This document shows, one piece after another, positions 1 through 7,950 of a stretch of 64,000 nucleotides of DNA; the first letter of the stretch is position 1, and every line of letters begins with the position of its first letter. A program made the position numbers and the translations under genes. The notes under the pieces are model-generated. The model searched no databases. It worked only from the letters and a program-made list of their open reading frames with translations, and was not told the origin of the DNA. The DNA is from Maritimibacter alkaliphilus HTCC2654 (GTDB taxonomy: Bacteria; Pseudomonadota; Alphaproteobacteria; Rhodobacterales; Rhodobacteraceae), in contig NZ_CH902578.1 in the NCBI RefSeq assembly GCF_000152805.1, forward strand, positions 3,397,906 to 3,461,905, given 5' to 3'.

Positions 1-821
1 AACCGGCGGTGGCTGACAGCCTCACTGGGCCGGATTCGAACCGCTACGTGTTCAAGACCTCGCGCAACTCGTCGATGGACATGCAGGCGCAGGCGCTCGC
101 GCTGAAGCCGGACGAAAACCTCTATGTCGCCACGCTGGCCGAGGACTACGCCTTCGGTCGTGACGGGATCGCCGCGTTCAAATCGGCGCTCGAAGGCACT
201 GGCGCCACGGTCGTGACCGAGGAATACGTGCCGCAGGGAACCACCGACTACACCGCCGTGGGCGAGCGCATGTTCAACGCGCTCAAGGATCAAGAGGGTC
301 GCAAGGTCATCCTGATCTACGTGGCCGGGTCGGGCGACGCGCCGGGCAAGCTTCAGGCGATGGACCCCTCGCGCTTCGGGATCGAACTGTCGTTCGGCGG
401 GAACATCCTGCCCGCGATGGTCGGCTACAAGGCCTACCCGGGCATGGAGGGCGCGGTGTATTACTACTACGAAGCCTTCGATAACCCGATCAACGACTGG
501 CTCGTGGAAGAGCATCAGGCGCGCTTCGACGGTCCGCCCGACTTCTTCACCGCAGGTGGCATGGCCGCCGCGCTTGCCGTGGTCAAGGCGCTGAACACCG
601 CCGAAACGCTCGACACCGAAGGGCTGATCGCCGCGATGGAAGGCATGTCCTGGGACACGCCGAAGGGTGAAATGACCTTCCGCCCCGAAGATCATCAGGC
701 GCTGCAATCCATGCTGCACTTCAAGATCCGGGTCGATGACGACGTGGCTTGGGCGATCCCCGAGAAGGTCGAGATCATCACGCCCGACATGATGGACATT
801 CCGATCGGTCGCGAAAACTGA
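1..821 (+). CDS. ABC transporter substrate-binding protein, branched-chain amino acid type (5' truncated)
   Basis: The window opens inside this gene. The frame is already open at base 3, so the start and signal peptide lie outside; about 272 C-terminal residues are visible. The content fits a periplasmic binding protein of the Peripla_BP_6/LivK type, for example the segment YVATLAEDYAFGRDG and the late FFTAGGMAAALAVVKAL helix. The family captures branched-chain amino acids, amides or related small carboxylates in the periplasm and hands them to LivH/LivM-type permeases. The transporter's other four subunits follow directly downstream on the same strand. The ligand cannot be told from the sequence. 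Confidence 0.88.
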   Translation, partial: PAVADSLTGPDSNRYVFKTSRNSSMDMQAQALALKPDENLYVATLAEDYAFGRDGIAAFKSALEGTGATVVTEEYVPQGTTDYTAVGERMFNALKDQEGRKVILIYVAGSGDAPGKLQAMDPSRFGIELSFGGNILPAMVGYKAYPGMEGAVYYYYEAFDNPINDWLVEEHQARFDGPPDFFTAGGMAAALAVVKALNTAETLDTEGLIAAMEGMSWDTPKGEMTFRPEDHQALQSMLHFKIRVDDDVAWAIPEKVEIITPDMMDIPIGREN

Positions 822-886
822 TCGTCCCGTCCCGGCCGGCCCTGCATCCCCGGCCGGGACACACCCCTGAAAAGACCCTTTCCGAC

Positions 887-1651
887 ATGACCCAAGCTTC
901 GCTTTCCACCCGGGATCTCACGATCCGGTTCGGCGGCCATACGGCTGTGAACGCCGTCACCTGCGACTTTCGCCCCGGCGAGTTGACGGTGATCGTGGGC
1001 CCGAACGGCGCCGGCAAGACGACCTATTTCAACATGATATCCGGGCAGTTGACGCCCTCCGAGGGGACCGTGACGAAGGACGGGATCGACCTGACCCGGA
1101 TGCCCGCCTCGACCCGCGCCCGCCACGGTGTCGGCCGCGCGTTCCAGCTGACCAACCTGTTTCCCCGCCTGAGCGTGATCGAGAACATCCGGTTGGCCGT
1201 TCAGGCCCAGTCGGGCGATGGTCGCCGGTTTTTCTCACCGGTTTCCAAACTCACCGAACTCACCTCGCGCGCCGAACGCTATCTCGCCGCTGCGAAGCTT
1301 GAAAACAAGGCCGATCTGCCCGCCGCCGCGCTGCCCCATGGGGATCAGCGCAAGCTGGAAGTGGCGCTCCTGATGGCGATGGAACCGGACATCTACATGT
1401 TCGACGAACCCACCGCGGGCATGAGCCTCGACCATACGCCGGACGTGCTCGACCTCATCGCCGAGATCAAGCACGACCACACGAAAACCGTGCTCCTCGT
1501 CGAGCACAAGATGGACGTGGTGCGCGCGCTCGCGGACCGGATCATCGTGCTTCACAACGGCGAGCTGATCGCCGACGGCGACCCGACCGAGGTGATGTCC
1601 TCGCAGGTGGTGCGCGACGTTTATCTCGGCAATGCGGGGGAGATGGCATGA
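887..1651 (+). CDS. livG: ABC transporter ATP-binding protein, LivG type
   Basis: This is the first cytoplasmic ATPase of the branched-chain amino acid type transporter, 254 residues. Walker A is GPNGAGKT, the signature region is the atypical LPHGDQRKLEVAL (usually LSYGxQR), and Walker B ends in MFDEPTAGMS, followed by the switch histidine in LLVEHKMDVV. I chose the ATG at 887 because the protein then begins a few residues before the family's first beta strand; the longer open frame upstream reads through the tail of the binding-protein gene in another frame. It overlaps the next ATPase gene by ATGA. The symbol reflects the family only; the substrate is unknown. Confidence 0.9.
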   Translation: MTQASLSTRDLTIRFGGHTAVNAVTCDFRPGELTVIVGPNGAGKTTYFNMISGQLTPSEGTVTKDGIDLTRMPASTRARHGVGRAFQLTNLFPRLSVIENIRLAVQAQSGDGRRFFSPVSKLTELTSRAERYLAAAKLENKADLPAAALPHGDQRKLEVALLMAMEPDIYMFDEPTAGMSLDHTPDVLDLIAEIKHDHTKTVLLVEHKMDVVRALADRIIVLHNGELIADGDPTEVMSSQVVRDVYLGNAGEMA

Positions 1652-2361
1652 GCCTGCTTTCCATTCAGAATATGGACGTCTCGATCGGGCAGTATTCCGT
1701 GCTGCACGGCGTGACCTTCGACGTGCCCGAAGGCGGCGTTTTCGTCCTTCTGGGCCGCAACGGCGCGGGCAAGACCACGACCCTGCGCGCGATCATGGGA
1801 CTGTGGCAGCCCTCGCCGGGATCGGTGAGCTTCCGCGGCGAGCAGATCGCCGGGATGCACACCTCGGACATCGCGAAGAAAGGCATCGCCTTTGTCCCTG
1901 AAAACATGGGGATTTTCGGCGGGCTGACCGTGGCCGAGAACATGGTGCTCGCGACCGCCAACGGCAAATTCGACCAGACCCGCCTGAAGCGCGTCTATGA
2001 ACTGTTCCCGGCGCTGGAGCAGTTCTGGGACAAGCAAGCCTGGAGCCTGTCGGGCGGGCAGAAACAGATGCTCGCCGTGGCCCGCGCCATCATCGAGCCG
2101 CGCGACCTGATCCTGATCGACGAGCCGACCAAGGGGCTGGCCCCGTCGATCATCGCCGCGATGGGCGAGGCGTTTCGCGAGATTTCGGCCCAGACCACGA
2201 TCCTGCTGGTCGAACAGAATTTCGCCTTCGCCAAGTCGCTGGGCCGGGACATGGCGGTGATCGATGACGGGCGGGTGGTTCATACCGGGACCATGGCCGA
2301 TTTCGTGGCGGACACCGAACTTCAGAACCGGCTTCTGAGCCTTTCGATGGAGGCGGGGTGA
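1648..2361 (+). CDS. livF: ABC transporter ATP-binding protein, LivF type
   Basis: This is the second ATPase of the transporter, 237 residues, the usual LivF length. Walker A is GRNGAGKT, the signature is LSGGQKQML, Walker B is LILIDEPTKGLAP and the H-loop region reads LLVEQNFAFA, with Gln-Asn where LivG has His, as is usual for LivF. Its ATG overlaps the livG stop codon by four bases, indicating translational coupling. LivF and LivG are expected to form the heterodimeric motor under the LivH/LivM permeases. Confidence 0.92.
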   Translation: MSLLSIQNMDVSIGQYSVLHGVTFDVPEGGVFVLLGRNGAGKTTTLRAIMGLWQPSPGSVSFRGEQIAGMHTSDIAKKGIAFVPENMGIFGGLTVAENMVLATANGKFDQTRLKRVYELFPALEQFWDKQAWSLSGGQKQMLAVARAIIEPRDLILIDEPTKGLAPSIIAAMGEAFREISAQTTILLVEQNFAFAKSLGRDMAVIDDGRVVHTGTMADFVADTELQNRLLSLSMEAG

Positions 2362-2596
2362 TGGTCTTGGTCCGATGTGGAAACAGAGCGGGAGCGCCGG
2401 ACCGGGGGCTGGCGCACCGACAGCCGAACAAGGCGCTTTATAGTGCCATGTCCGAAAAACATCTGAGCGAAGCGTCTACAGAACCCAAGCGCCAGACCGC
2501 GGGACGGTCCGGCACTCGCGCGGCGGCCTGCGGCCTTGATTCCGCGCGTTCGGGCGATCGAGCCTTCGCTTACATTCATCCGAGGAGGCTCGCCTG
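2362..2596. other. 235-base gap inside the liv-type operon
   Basis: This stretch separates livF from livH although every other junction in the operon is tight. I see no convincing coding frame: a short open frame across it has no family resemblance. I also see no clear hairpin-plus-T terminator. A good ribosome binding site, GAGGAGGCT, sits at the right end just before livH. It may hold an internal promoter or a degraded gene, but nothing definite can be shown. Confidence 0.4.
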
Positions 2597-3583
2597 ATGG
2601 GTATGCTCGACCGTTTCGGGGGTGTCTTCTGGCTCCCCGTCATCCTCGCCATCATCGCCTTCGTCTTGATCGGCGCGCCGTCTTCGTGGCTGACGCTGAC
2701 CGTGGCCGGGCTGTCGATGGGTCTGATGATCTTTCTCATGGCCTCGGGTCTGAGCCTCGTCTTCGGCCTGATGGACGTGCTGAACTTCGGCCACTCGGCT
2801 TTCGTGAGCTTCGGGGCCTTCGTCGCGGCGAGCGTGCTGGCCTATTTCGGCGGCTGGCTCGGCTCCGACAGCATCCTTCTGAACAGCCTCGCGCTGGTCT
2901 TCGCCATCGCTGCCGCCGTCGTCTTCGGCGCGGCGCTGGGCTGGTTTTTCGAGCGGGTCATCGTCAAGCCGGTCTATTCCGACCACTTGCGTCAGATCCT
3001 CATCACCATGGGCGCGTTGATCGTGGCCGAGCAACTGATCCTCGCGACATGGGGCGGCTCGCCCGTGAACGTGCCGCGCCCGCATTTCCTTGAGGGCGCG
3101 ATCATCGTCGGCAACTCGTCGCTGGAGGTCTATCGCCTGTTCGCCTTCTGCCTAGGCGCTCTCGTCTATGGCGGGCTTTTCGTGCTGCTCAACCGCACCC
3201 GCATGGGCCTGCTGATCCGGGCGGGCGTCGAAAACCGCGAGATGGTCGAGGCGCTGGGCTTCAAGATCGACCGCCTGTTCATCGGGGTCTTCATGCTGGG
3301 GTCGGCGCTGGCCGCGATGGGAGGGGCCATGTGGGCGGGGTATGAGACGATCATCACCCCCGCGCTCGGCGCCGAGATGATGGTGATCGTCTTCATCGTC
3401 GTCATCATCGGCGGGCTCGGGTCCATTCAGGGCACGCTGCTGGGGGCGATCGTGGTCGCGCTGATGCAGAACTACGTGGGCTTCCTCGCCCCCAAACTCG
3501 CGCTCGCATCCAACATGATCCTGATGATGGTCATTCTGCTGTGGCGGCCCTACGGCCTTGCCCCGGCGGTGAAGATCAAGTGA
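2597..3583 (+). CDS. livH: Branched-chain amino acid type ABC transporter permease, LivH
   Basis: This is an inner-membrane permease of 328 residues with multiple hydrophobic helices. The family hallmark GLSLVFGLMDVLNFGHSAF lies near residues 50-70, and the conserved cytoplasmic loop MGLLIRAGVENREMVEALG lies near residue 205. The ATG at 2597 is preceded by a strong GAGGAGG ribosome binding site. It pairs with LivM downstream, 11 bases away, to form the translocation pore. The GGLGSIQGTLLGA motif near residue 275 is also typical of LivH. Confidence 0.93.
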   Translation: MGMLDRFGGVFWLPVILAIIAFVLIGAPSSWLTLTVAGLSMGLMIFLMASGLSLVFGLMDVLNFGHSAFVSFGAFVAASVLAYFGGWLGSDSILLNSLALVFAIAAAVVFGAALGWFFERVIVKPVYSDHLRQILITMGALIVAEQLILATWGGSPVNVPRPHFLEGAIIVGNSSLEVYRLFAFCLGALVYGGLFVLLNRTRMGLLIRAGVENREMVEALGFKIDRLFIGVFMLGSALAAMGGAMWAGYETIITPALGAEMMVIVFIVVIIGGLGSIQGTLLGAIVVALMQNYVGFLAPKLALASNMILMMVILLWRPYGLAPAVKIK

Positions 3584-3594
3584 GGGAGGGGACC

Positions 3595-4653
3595 ATGAAC
3601 GGCAAAATCACCGTCAAGATCATTGCGCTCAGCATCTGGGGGCTGCTCCTGTTCTCGCCCTTCCTGTTTCAGGACGTGCGCCAGATCGAGGTCGCCGCGC
3701 GGATCGCCGTCTTCATCGTGCTGGTGGCGAGCTATGACCTCCTGATCGGCTACACCGGAATCGTGAGTTTCGCGCATACCATGTTCTTCGGCTTCGGGGC
3801 CTACGGGGTCGCCATCGCCATGAAGCAGGGCGACAGCACGTGGGGCTACTGGATGGTCGGGGTGCTGGCGGGTGTGCTGGTCTCGGCCATCGTCGCGGTG
3901 CTGATCGGGCTTTTGTCCCTGCGCGTGAAGGCGATCTTCTTCGCCATGATCACGCTTGCCGCCGCCAGCGTGGCACTTGTGCTCGCCTCGCAACTGTCGA
4001 GTTTCACGGGCGGCGAGGACGGGATCACCTATTCCGTCCAGTCGATCTTCAAGCCCGCGACCAAGCTTTTGACGGATGACGAGGGTAAGGTGCTTCGCAT
4101 CATGGACGTGCGCATGAACGGCAAGATCGCGGCCTATTACTTCGTCTTCATCTCCTGCGCGGTTCTGTTCTGGGCGATGCTGCGAATCGTGGCCAGCCCC
4201 CTGGGCACCGTGCTTCAGGCGATCCGCGAGAACGAGGCGCGGGCCGAAGGCATCGGCTACCGCGTCGTCGCCTATCGCACCGCCGTGTTCGTCATCGCGG
4301 CGACCGCCGCCGCGCTCGCGGGGGCGGTCTATGCGACATGGCTCAAATACACCGGGCCGGACACCACGCTGAGTTTCGCGATCATGATCGACATCCTTCT
4401 GATGGTCGTGATCGGCGGCATGGGCACCATGTGGGGCGCGGTGATCGGTGCGACGCTGATGGTCATGGCGCAATACTACCTGCGTGACCTGATGGAGGTC
4501 GCCGCGAACGCGACCGAGGCGCTGCCGCTTCTGCCCGACCTTCTCAGTCCCGACCGCTGGCTTCTGTGGCTCGGCATCATCTTCATTCTTCTGGTCTATT
4601 TCTTTCCGGCCGGGATCGCGGGCACGATCATCCAGCGGCGGGCGGTGAAATGA
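3595..4653 (+). CDS. livM: Branched-chain amino acid type ABC transporter permease, LivM
   Basis: This is the second permease subunit, 352 residues, strongly hydrophobic. It shows the family segments SYDLLIGYTGIVSFAHTMFF near residue 45 and LQAIRENEARAEGIGY near residue 206, the latter being the EAA-like coupling loop. The start at 3595 has GGGAGGGG just upstream; the frame extends further left but only over the livH tail. Its stop codon overlaps the ATG of the hydrolase gene by ATGA, so the two are translationally coupled. Confidence 0.93.
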   Translation: MNGKITVKIIALSIWGLLLFSPFLFQDVRQIEVAARIAVFIVLVASYDLLIGYTGIVSFAHTMFFGFGAYGVAIAMKQGDSTWGYWMVGVLAGVLVSAIVAVLIGLLSLRVKAIFFAMITLAAASVALVLASQLSSFTGGEDGITYSVQSIFKPATKLLTDDEGKVLRIMDVRMNGKIAAYYFVFISCAVLFWAMLRIVASPLGTVLQAIRENEARAEGIGYRVVAYRTAVFVIAATAAALAGAVYATWLKYTGPDTTLSFAIMIDILLMVVIGGMGTMWGAVIGATLMVMAQYYLRDLMEVAANATEALPLLPDLLSPDRWLLWLGIIFILLVYFFPAGIAGTIIQRRAVK

Positions 4654-5513
4654 CCCCGCGTTCAGTCTACCTCCCGCTTCTCGGCCATGAACTGCACGTC
4701 ATGGAATGGGGCGATGCGACCAAGCCGCTCTTGGTGATGTGGCACGGGCTGGCCCGCAACGGGCGCGACTTCGACGAGCTCGCGATGGCGCTGACGGATC
4801 GCTGGTTCGTGGTTTGCCCAGACACCATCGGGCGCGGCAATTCCACGTGGTCCGACCGGCCCGAGACTGATTACGTGCTGCCCAACTACGCGCGCATGGC
4901 GGTGGCGATGTTCGACCATTACGGCGCCGAGCGCGCGGCGTGGATCGGCACGTCGATGGGCGGACAGATCGGCATGACCGTGGCGGGCGATGTGGCACCG
5001 CACCGGATCTCGGCCCTCGTCATCAACGACATCGGGCCGGAGGTGCCGGATGCGGCGCTGGACCGGATCGTGACCTATTCCGCCGACCTGCCGACCTTCG
5101 AAACCCTGACTCAGGCCGAGGCCTGGCTGCGTGAGGTCTATCTGCCGTTCGGGCCGGCGAGCGATGCGTTCTGGCGGCGCATGGCCGAGGCGAGCGTGCG
5201 GCGTAGGGCCGACGGGCGGCTGACGCTGCATTACGACCCTCGGATCATCGCGGTGCTGGACGGGGATCGCGCCTCGACCAACCTGTGGGAGGTGTTCGAC
5301 CGCATCACCGCGCCGACCCATGTGGTGCGCGGCGGCCAATCGGACCTGCTGACCGCCGAGATCGCGGAGGCGATGAAGGCGCGCGGACCCAAACCCGGTG
5401 TGACGGTCTATGACGACTGCGGCCACGCGCCGACGCTGACGCGCCCGGCCGATACCGAATGGATCGCCGGGCTCTTGGAGACCCTGGTCGAAACCAGCGC
5501 CGCCGACACCTGA
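4650..5513 (+). CDS. Alpha/beta hydrolase coupled to the ABC transporter
   Basis: This is a 287-residue alpha/beta-hydrolase-fold enzyme, probably cytoplasmic. The oxyanion region is MWHGLARNGRDF, the nucleophile elbow is GTSMGG, and the catalytic histidine lies in YDDCGHAPTL near residue 250. The acid is likely one of the aspartates around GGQSDLLT. It overlaps livM by ATGA, so it is probably made together with the transporter. This suggests, as inference, that the imported compound is an ester, amide or lactone that is hydrolysed on entry. The substrate cannot be read from the sequence. Confidence 0.88.
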   Translation: MTPRSVYLPLLGHELHVMEWGDATKPLLVMWHGLARNGRDFDELAMALTDRWFVVCPDTIGRGNSTWSDRPETDYVLPNYARMAVAMFDHYGAERAAWIGTSMGGQIGMTVAGDVAPHRISALVINDIGPEVPDAALDRIVTYSADLPTFETLTQAEAWLREVYLPFGPASDAFWRRMAEASVRRRADGRLTLHYDPRIIAVLDGDRASTNLWEVFDRITAPTHVVRGGQSDLLTAEIAEAMKARGPKPGVTVYDDCGHAPTLTRPADTEWIAGLLETLVETSAADT

Positions 5514-5578
5514 CCGCACGTCATGTGAGCGACACATAGACCTGTTATCTCAGTTGGAAATTGAGCGCAGGTTCGAAA

Positions 5579-6739
5579 ATGACAACTCTCCCCCCGCTGA
5601 GGTTCACGGGCGCCGAGGTGCTGCGTGACGGCGCCTTGTCGCGCGGATCGGTGGCCCTGAAGGACGGGCGGATTGCGCAAGGCGATGCGCCGCAGGTTGA
5701 CCTGTCGGGCTATCTGGTCCTGCCGGGGATCGTCGATCTGAACATGGGGCCGCTGGGCCGGGCGGGCGCGCTGACCAACGGGGCCGCCTTTGCCGCCTTG
5801 GACCGCGAGGCGGCGGCGCATGGCATCACGACGGGCTGGATCGCGCAGGGCTGGTCGTGGAAGGGCGGTGCCGGCAGCCCCGAGGCCGCGATGGATACGC
5901 TGGCGGCGCTGGCCATGGCGCGGCGCCGGGCGCTTTGCGATCTCAGGCTGCAACTGCGGGTCGAGACGCATATGCCGGAAACGCGCGAGGCGCTGATCGC
6001 CGCCGTGACCGCGCATGAGGTGGATCAGGTGGTCTTCACCGACGGGCTGCCCGAAGCGATCGCGATGTCGCACCGAGCGTCGCACAAGCTGGTCGCATGG
6101 GCCGAGGCCGAGGGGCGCAGGCCGGAGGAGTTCATCCGCCGCCTGCGCATGGCCAAGGATGCCGCGCCGGATGTGCCGCGTCACCTGCTGGCGCTGGCCG
6201 AGGCCTTCGACCGGCTGGGCGTGATATACGGCAGCCATGACGACCCGGACGGCGAGACGCGCGAACGGATGGGAACGCTGGGCGCGCGGCTGGCCGAGTT
6301 TCCGCTGCGCGCAGGGGCGGCGGCGGTGGCGCGGTGCAACCGAAACCCCATCGTGTTCTGCGCCGCCGATGTCCTCGGGGCCGGGCCGCGTGCGGGCGGC
6401 GTGTCGACCATGGCGCTTTTGTCCAAGGGGATGGGGGAGGCGCTGGCCTCGCGCGATCACCCTGCGGCTCTGGTCGAGGCGGTTTTTGCGCTGGTCGATA
6501 GCGGCACGCGTGGATTCGCCGAGGCCTGGGCGATGATTTCCACCGGGCCCGCGCGGATCATGCGGCTTGAGGACCGGGGTCGGATCGAGACGGGGCTTCG
6601 TGCGGACCTGACCATCCTGAACGCCGCGACCCGGGCGGTTGAGGGGACGATCTGCGGGGGCCGGATCGCCTATCTGTCCGGCGCACTCGCCCTGCGGCTC
6701 ATCGCGGCGCGCGCGGATTTCGCCCTCGCTGCCGAGTGA
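5579..6739 (+). CDS. PhnM-like amidohydrolase-superfamily protein with degenerate metal site
   Basis: This 386-residue protein resembles PhnM (alpha-D-ribose 1-methylphosphonate 5-triphosphate diphosphatase) along its length. It has an N-terminal beta-sandwich strand set, LPGIVDL near residue 45, GSHDDPDGETRERMG in the middle, and a C-terminal RIETGLRADLTIL, as amidohydrolases usually end. However, the metal-binding PGLIELHTD of PhnM reads PGIVDLNMG here, the MDHSPGQ motif reads TDGLPEA, and the late HSGN motif reads RAGG. Only SHDD is kept. I infer a non-canonical or non-hydrolytic paralogue. No other phn gene is visible nearby. The ATG at 5579 is the first ATG in the frame. Confidence 0.72.
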   Translation: MTTLPPLRFTGAEVLRDGALSRGSVALKDGRIAQGDAPQVDLSGYLVLPGIVDLNMGPLGRAGALTNGAAFAALDREAAAHGITTGWIAQGWSWKGGAGSPEAAMDTLAALAMARRRALCDLRLQLRVETHMPETREALIAAVTAHEVDQVVFTDGLPEAIAMSHRASHKLVAWAEAEGRRPEEFIRRLRMAKDAAPDVPRHLLALAEAFDRLGVIYGSHDDPDGETRERMGTLGARLAEFPLRAGAAAVARCNRNPIVFCAADVLGAGPRAGGVSTMALLSKGMGEALASRDHPAALVEAVFALVDSGTRGFAEAWAMISTGPARIMRLEDRGRIETGLRADLTILNAATRAVEGTICGGRIAYLSGALALRLIAARADFALAAE

Positions 6740-6775
6740 CTTGCGCAGAACCCGCGACGGCGGCAGTGTCGTTAC

Positions 6776-7393
6776 ATGACCGAGATCAGCGAAACCGACC
6801 TTGCCGACCTTCTGCGCCGAACTTCCGTCGGGCGTTCCCGCGTGCTCGTCGCCGTGGTGGGTGCGCCGGGGTCCGGCAAATCGACACTGGCCGAGACGCT
6901 TGCGGGCGCCTTGCCGCAGGCCCAGTGGATTCCGATGGACGGTTTCCACATGGACAACGCGACGCTCGCCGCGCAAGGCACGCTCGAACGCAAGGGGGCG
7001 CCCGAAACCTTCGACGCGGCAGGGTTCGTGCGCTTCGTGCGTGCGCTGGCGAGCGGCCAGCAGGCGCATTACCCGACCTTCGACCGGGTCGCCGATGCGG
7101 TGGTCCCGCAAGGGGGGCGGATCGCGCCGGATACCCATATCTTCGTGGTCGAAGGCAACTACCTTTTGCTCGACGACGACCCGTGGCGCGAGCTTGCGCG
7201 CCTGTGGGACGTGACCGTGACGCTCGAGGTCGACGAGGATGAGCTTGAACGCCGTCTGGTGGAGCGGTGGACGCGGCATGGCCATCCGCCCGAAGACGCG
7301 CTCTTTCGCGCCCATAACAACGATCTGGTCAATGCCCGCGTGGTGCGCGACCGATCCCGCAAGGCCGACTACGTGATCCGGTTCAAAGCGTGA
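6776..7393 (+). CDS. P-loop nucleoside/sugar kinase family protein (FrcK/uridine-kinase-like)
   Basis: This is a 205-residue P-loop kinase. Walker A is GAPGSGKST near residue 30, an acceptor-site motif PMDGFHMDN follows, then VVEGNYLLL (Walker B region) and a lid-like ERRLVERWTRHG. The pattern is that of the uridine kinase/pantothenate kinase/FrcK group, which phosphorylates small sugars, nucleosides or pantothenate. The true substrate is unknown. It follows the PhnM-like gene by 36 bases on the same strand and may belong to the same transcript. Its last 11 bases overlap the convergent putR gene. Confidence 0.82.
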   Translation: MTEISETDLADLLRRTSVGRSRVLVAVVGAPGSGKSTLAETLAGALPQAQWIPMDGFHMDNATLAAQGTLERKGAPETFDAAGFVRFVRALASGQQAHYPTFDRVADAVVPQGGRIAPDTHIFVVEGNYLLLDDDPWRELARLWDVTVTLEVDEDELERRLVERWTRHGHPPEDALFRAHNNDLVNARVVRDRSRKADYVIRFKA

Positions 7394-7889
7394 CGTAGCT
7401 TTGTTCGACCACCGCCTCCATCGCGATGTAGGTGGAGGAGGACGAGACATGAGGCAGCGAAGAAATGGTCTCGCCCAGCACGCGGCGATAATCCACGATG
7501 TCGCGCGAGCGGACCTTGAGCAGATAATCGAACCCGCCCGCGATCATGTAGCATTCTTCGATTTCCGGCACCCGTCGCGCGGCGTCGTTGAATTCCTGAA
7601 GCGCGGCCTGCCGGGTGTCGAGCAGCCGCACCTCGACATAGGCCACATGGGCCAGACCCAGCTTTTCGGGTGACAGGATCGCGCGGTAGCCAAGGATGAT
7701 CCCGCGATCCTCCAACGCCTTCACCCGCGCGGCCACCGGCGTTTTCGACAGACCGACGCGCCGGGCGAGTTCCACGATGGACAGGCGCGCGTTTTCGGTG
7801 AGGGCCGACAGGATTCGCCTGTCTATCGGGTCCAACGTATTCTGATCGTCCAAAATTATCCTCAACTTCGGTGCTTTCGCCTGCAACAT
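7383..7889 (-). CDS. putR: Lrp/AsnC-family regulator of proline catabolism (PutR)
   Basis: This is a 168-residue Lrp/AsnC regulator. The N-terminal winged helix-turn-helix (LDPIDRRILSALTENARLS then LARRVGLSKTPVAARVKAL) covers roughly residues 18-65, and the rest is the RAM/Lrp ligand-binding domain with IEECYMIAGGFDYLLKVR. Its divergent position 61 bases from putA matches the arrangement in Rhodobacter and related bacteria, where the Lrp-type PutR activates putA in response to proline. That role is inferred from family and context. Its C-terminal codons overlap the end of the kinase gene. Confidence 0.87.
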   Translation of the reverse strand: MLQAKAPKLRIILDDQNTLDPIDRRILSALTENARLSIVELARRVGLSKTPVAARVKALEDRGIILGYRAILSPEKLGLAHVAYVEVRLLDTRQAALQEFNDAARRVPEIEECYMIAGGFDYLLKVRSRDIVDYRRVLGETISSLPHVSSSSTYIAMEAVVEQSYVTL

Positions 7890-7950
7890 CGCGAAACAAG
7901 GGCGATAAGTCCAGCGTTGAGAGGGTATCCTGCCGCCAAAGGAGCCCTAG

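Noticed and set aside
2358-2597. Short plus-strand frame filling the livF-livH gap
   Set aside because: It starts inside the livF stop region, has no recognisable content and ends just as livH begins. A remnant gene cannot be shown.
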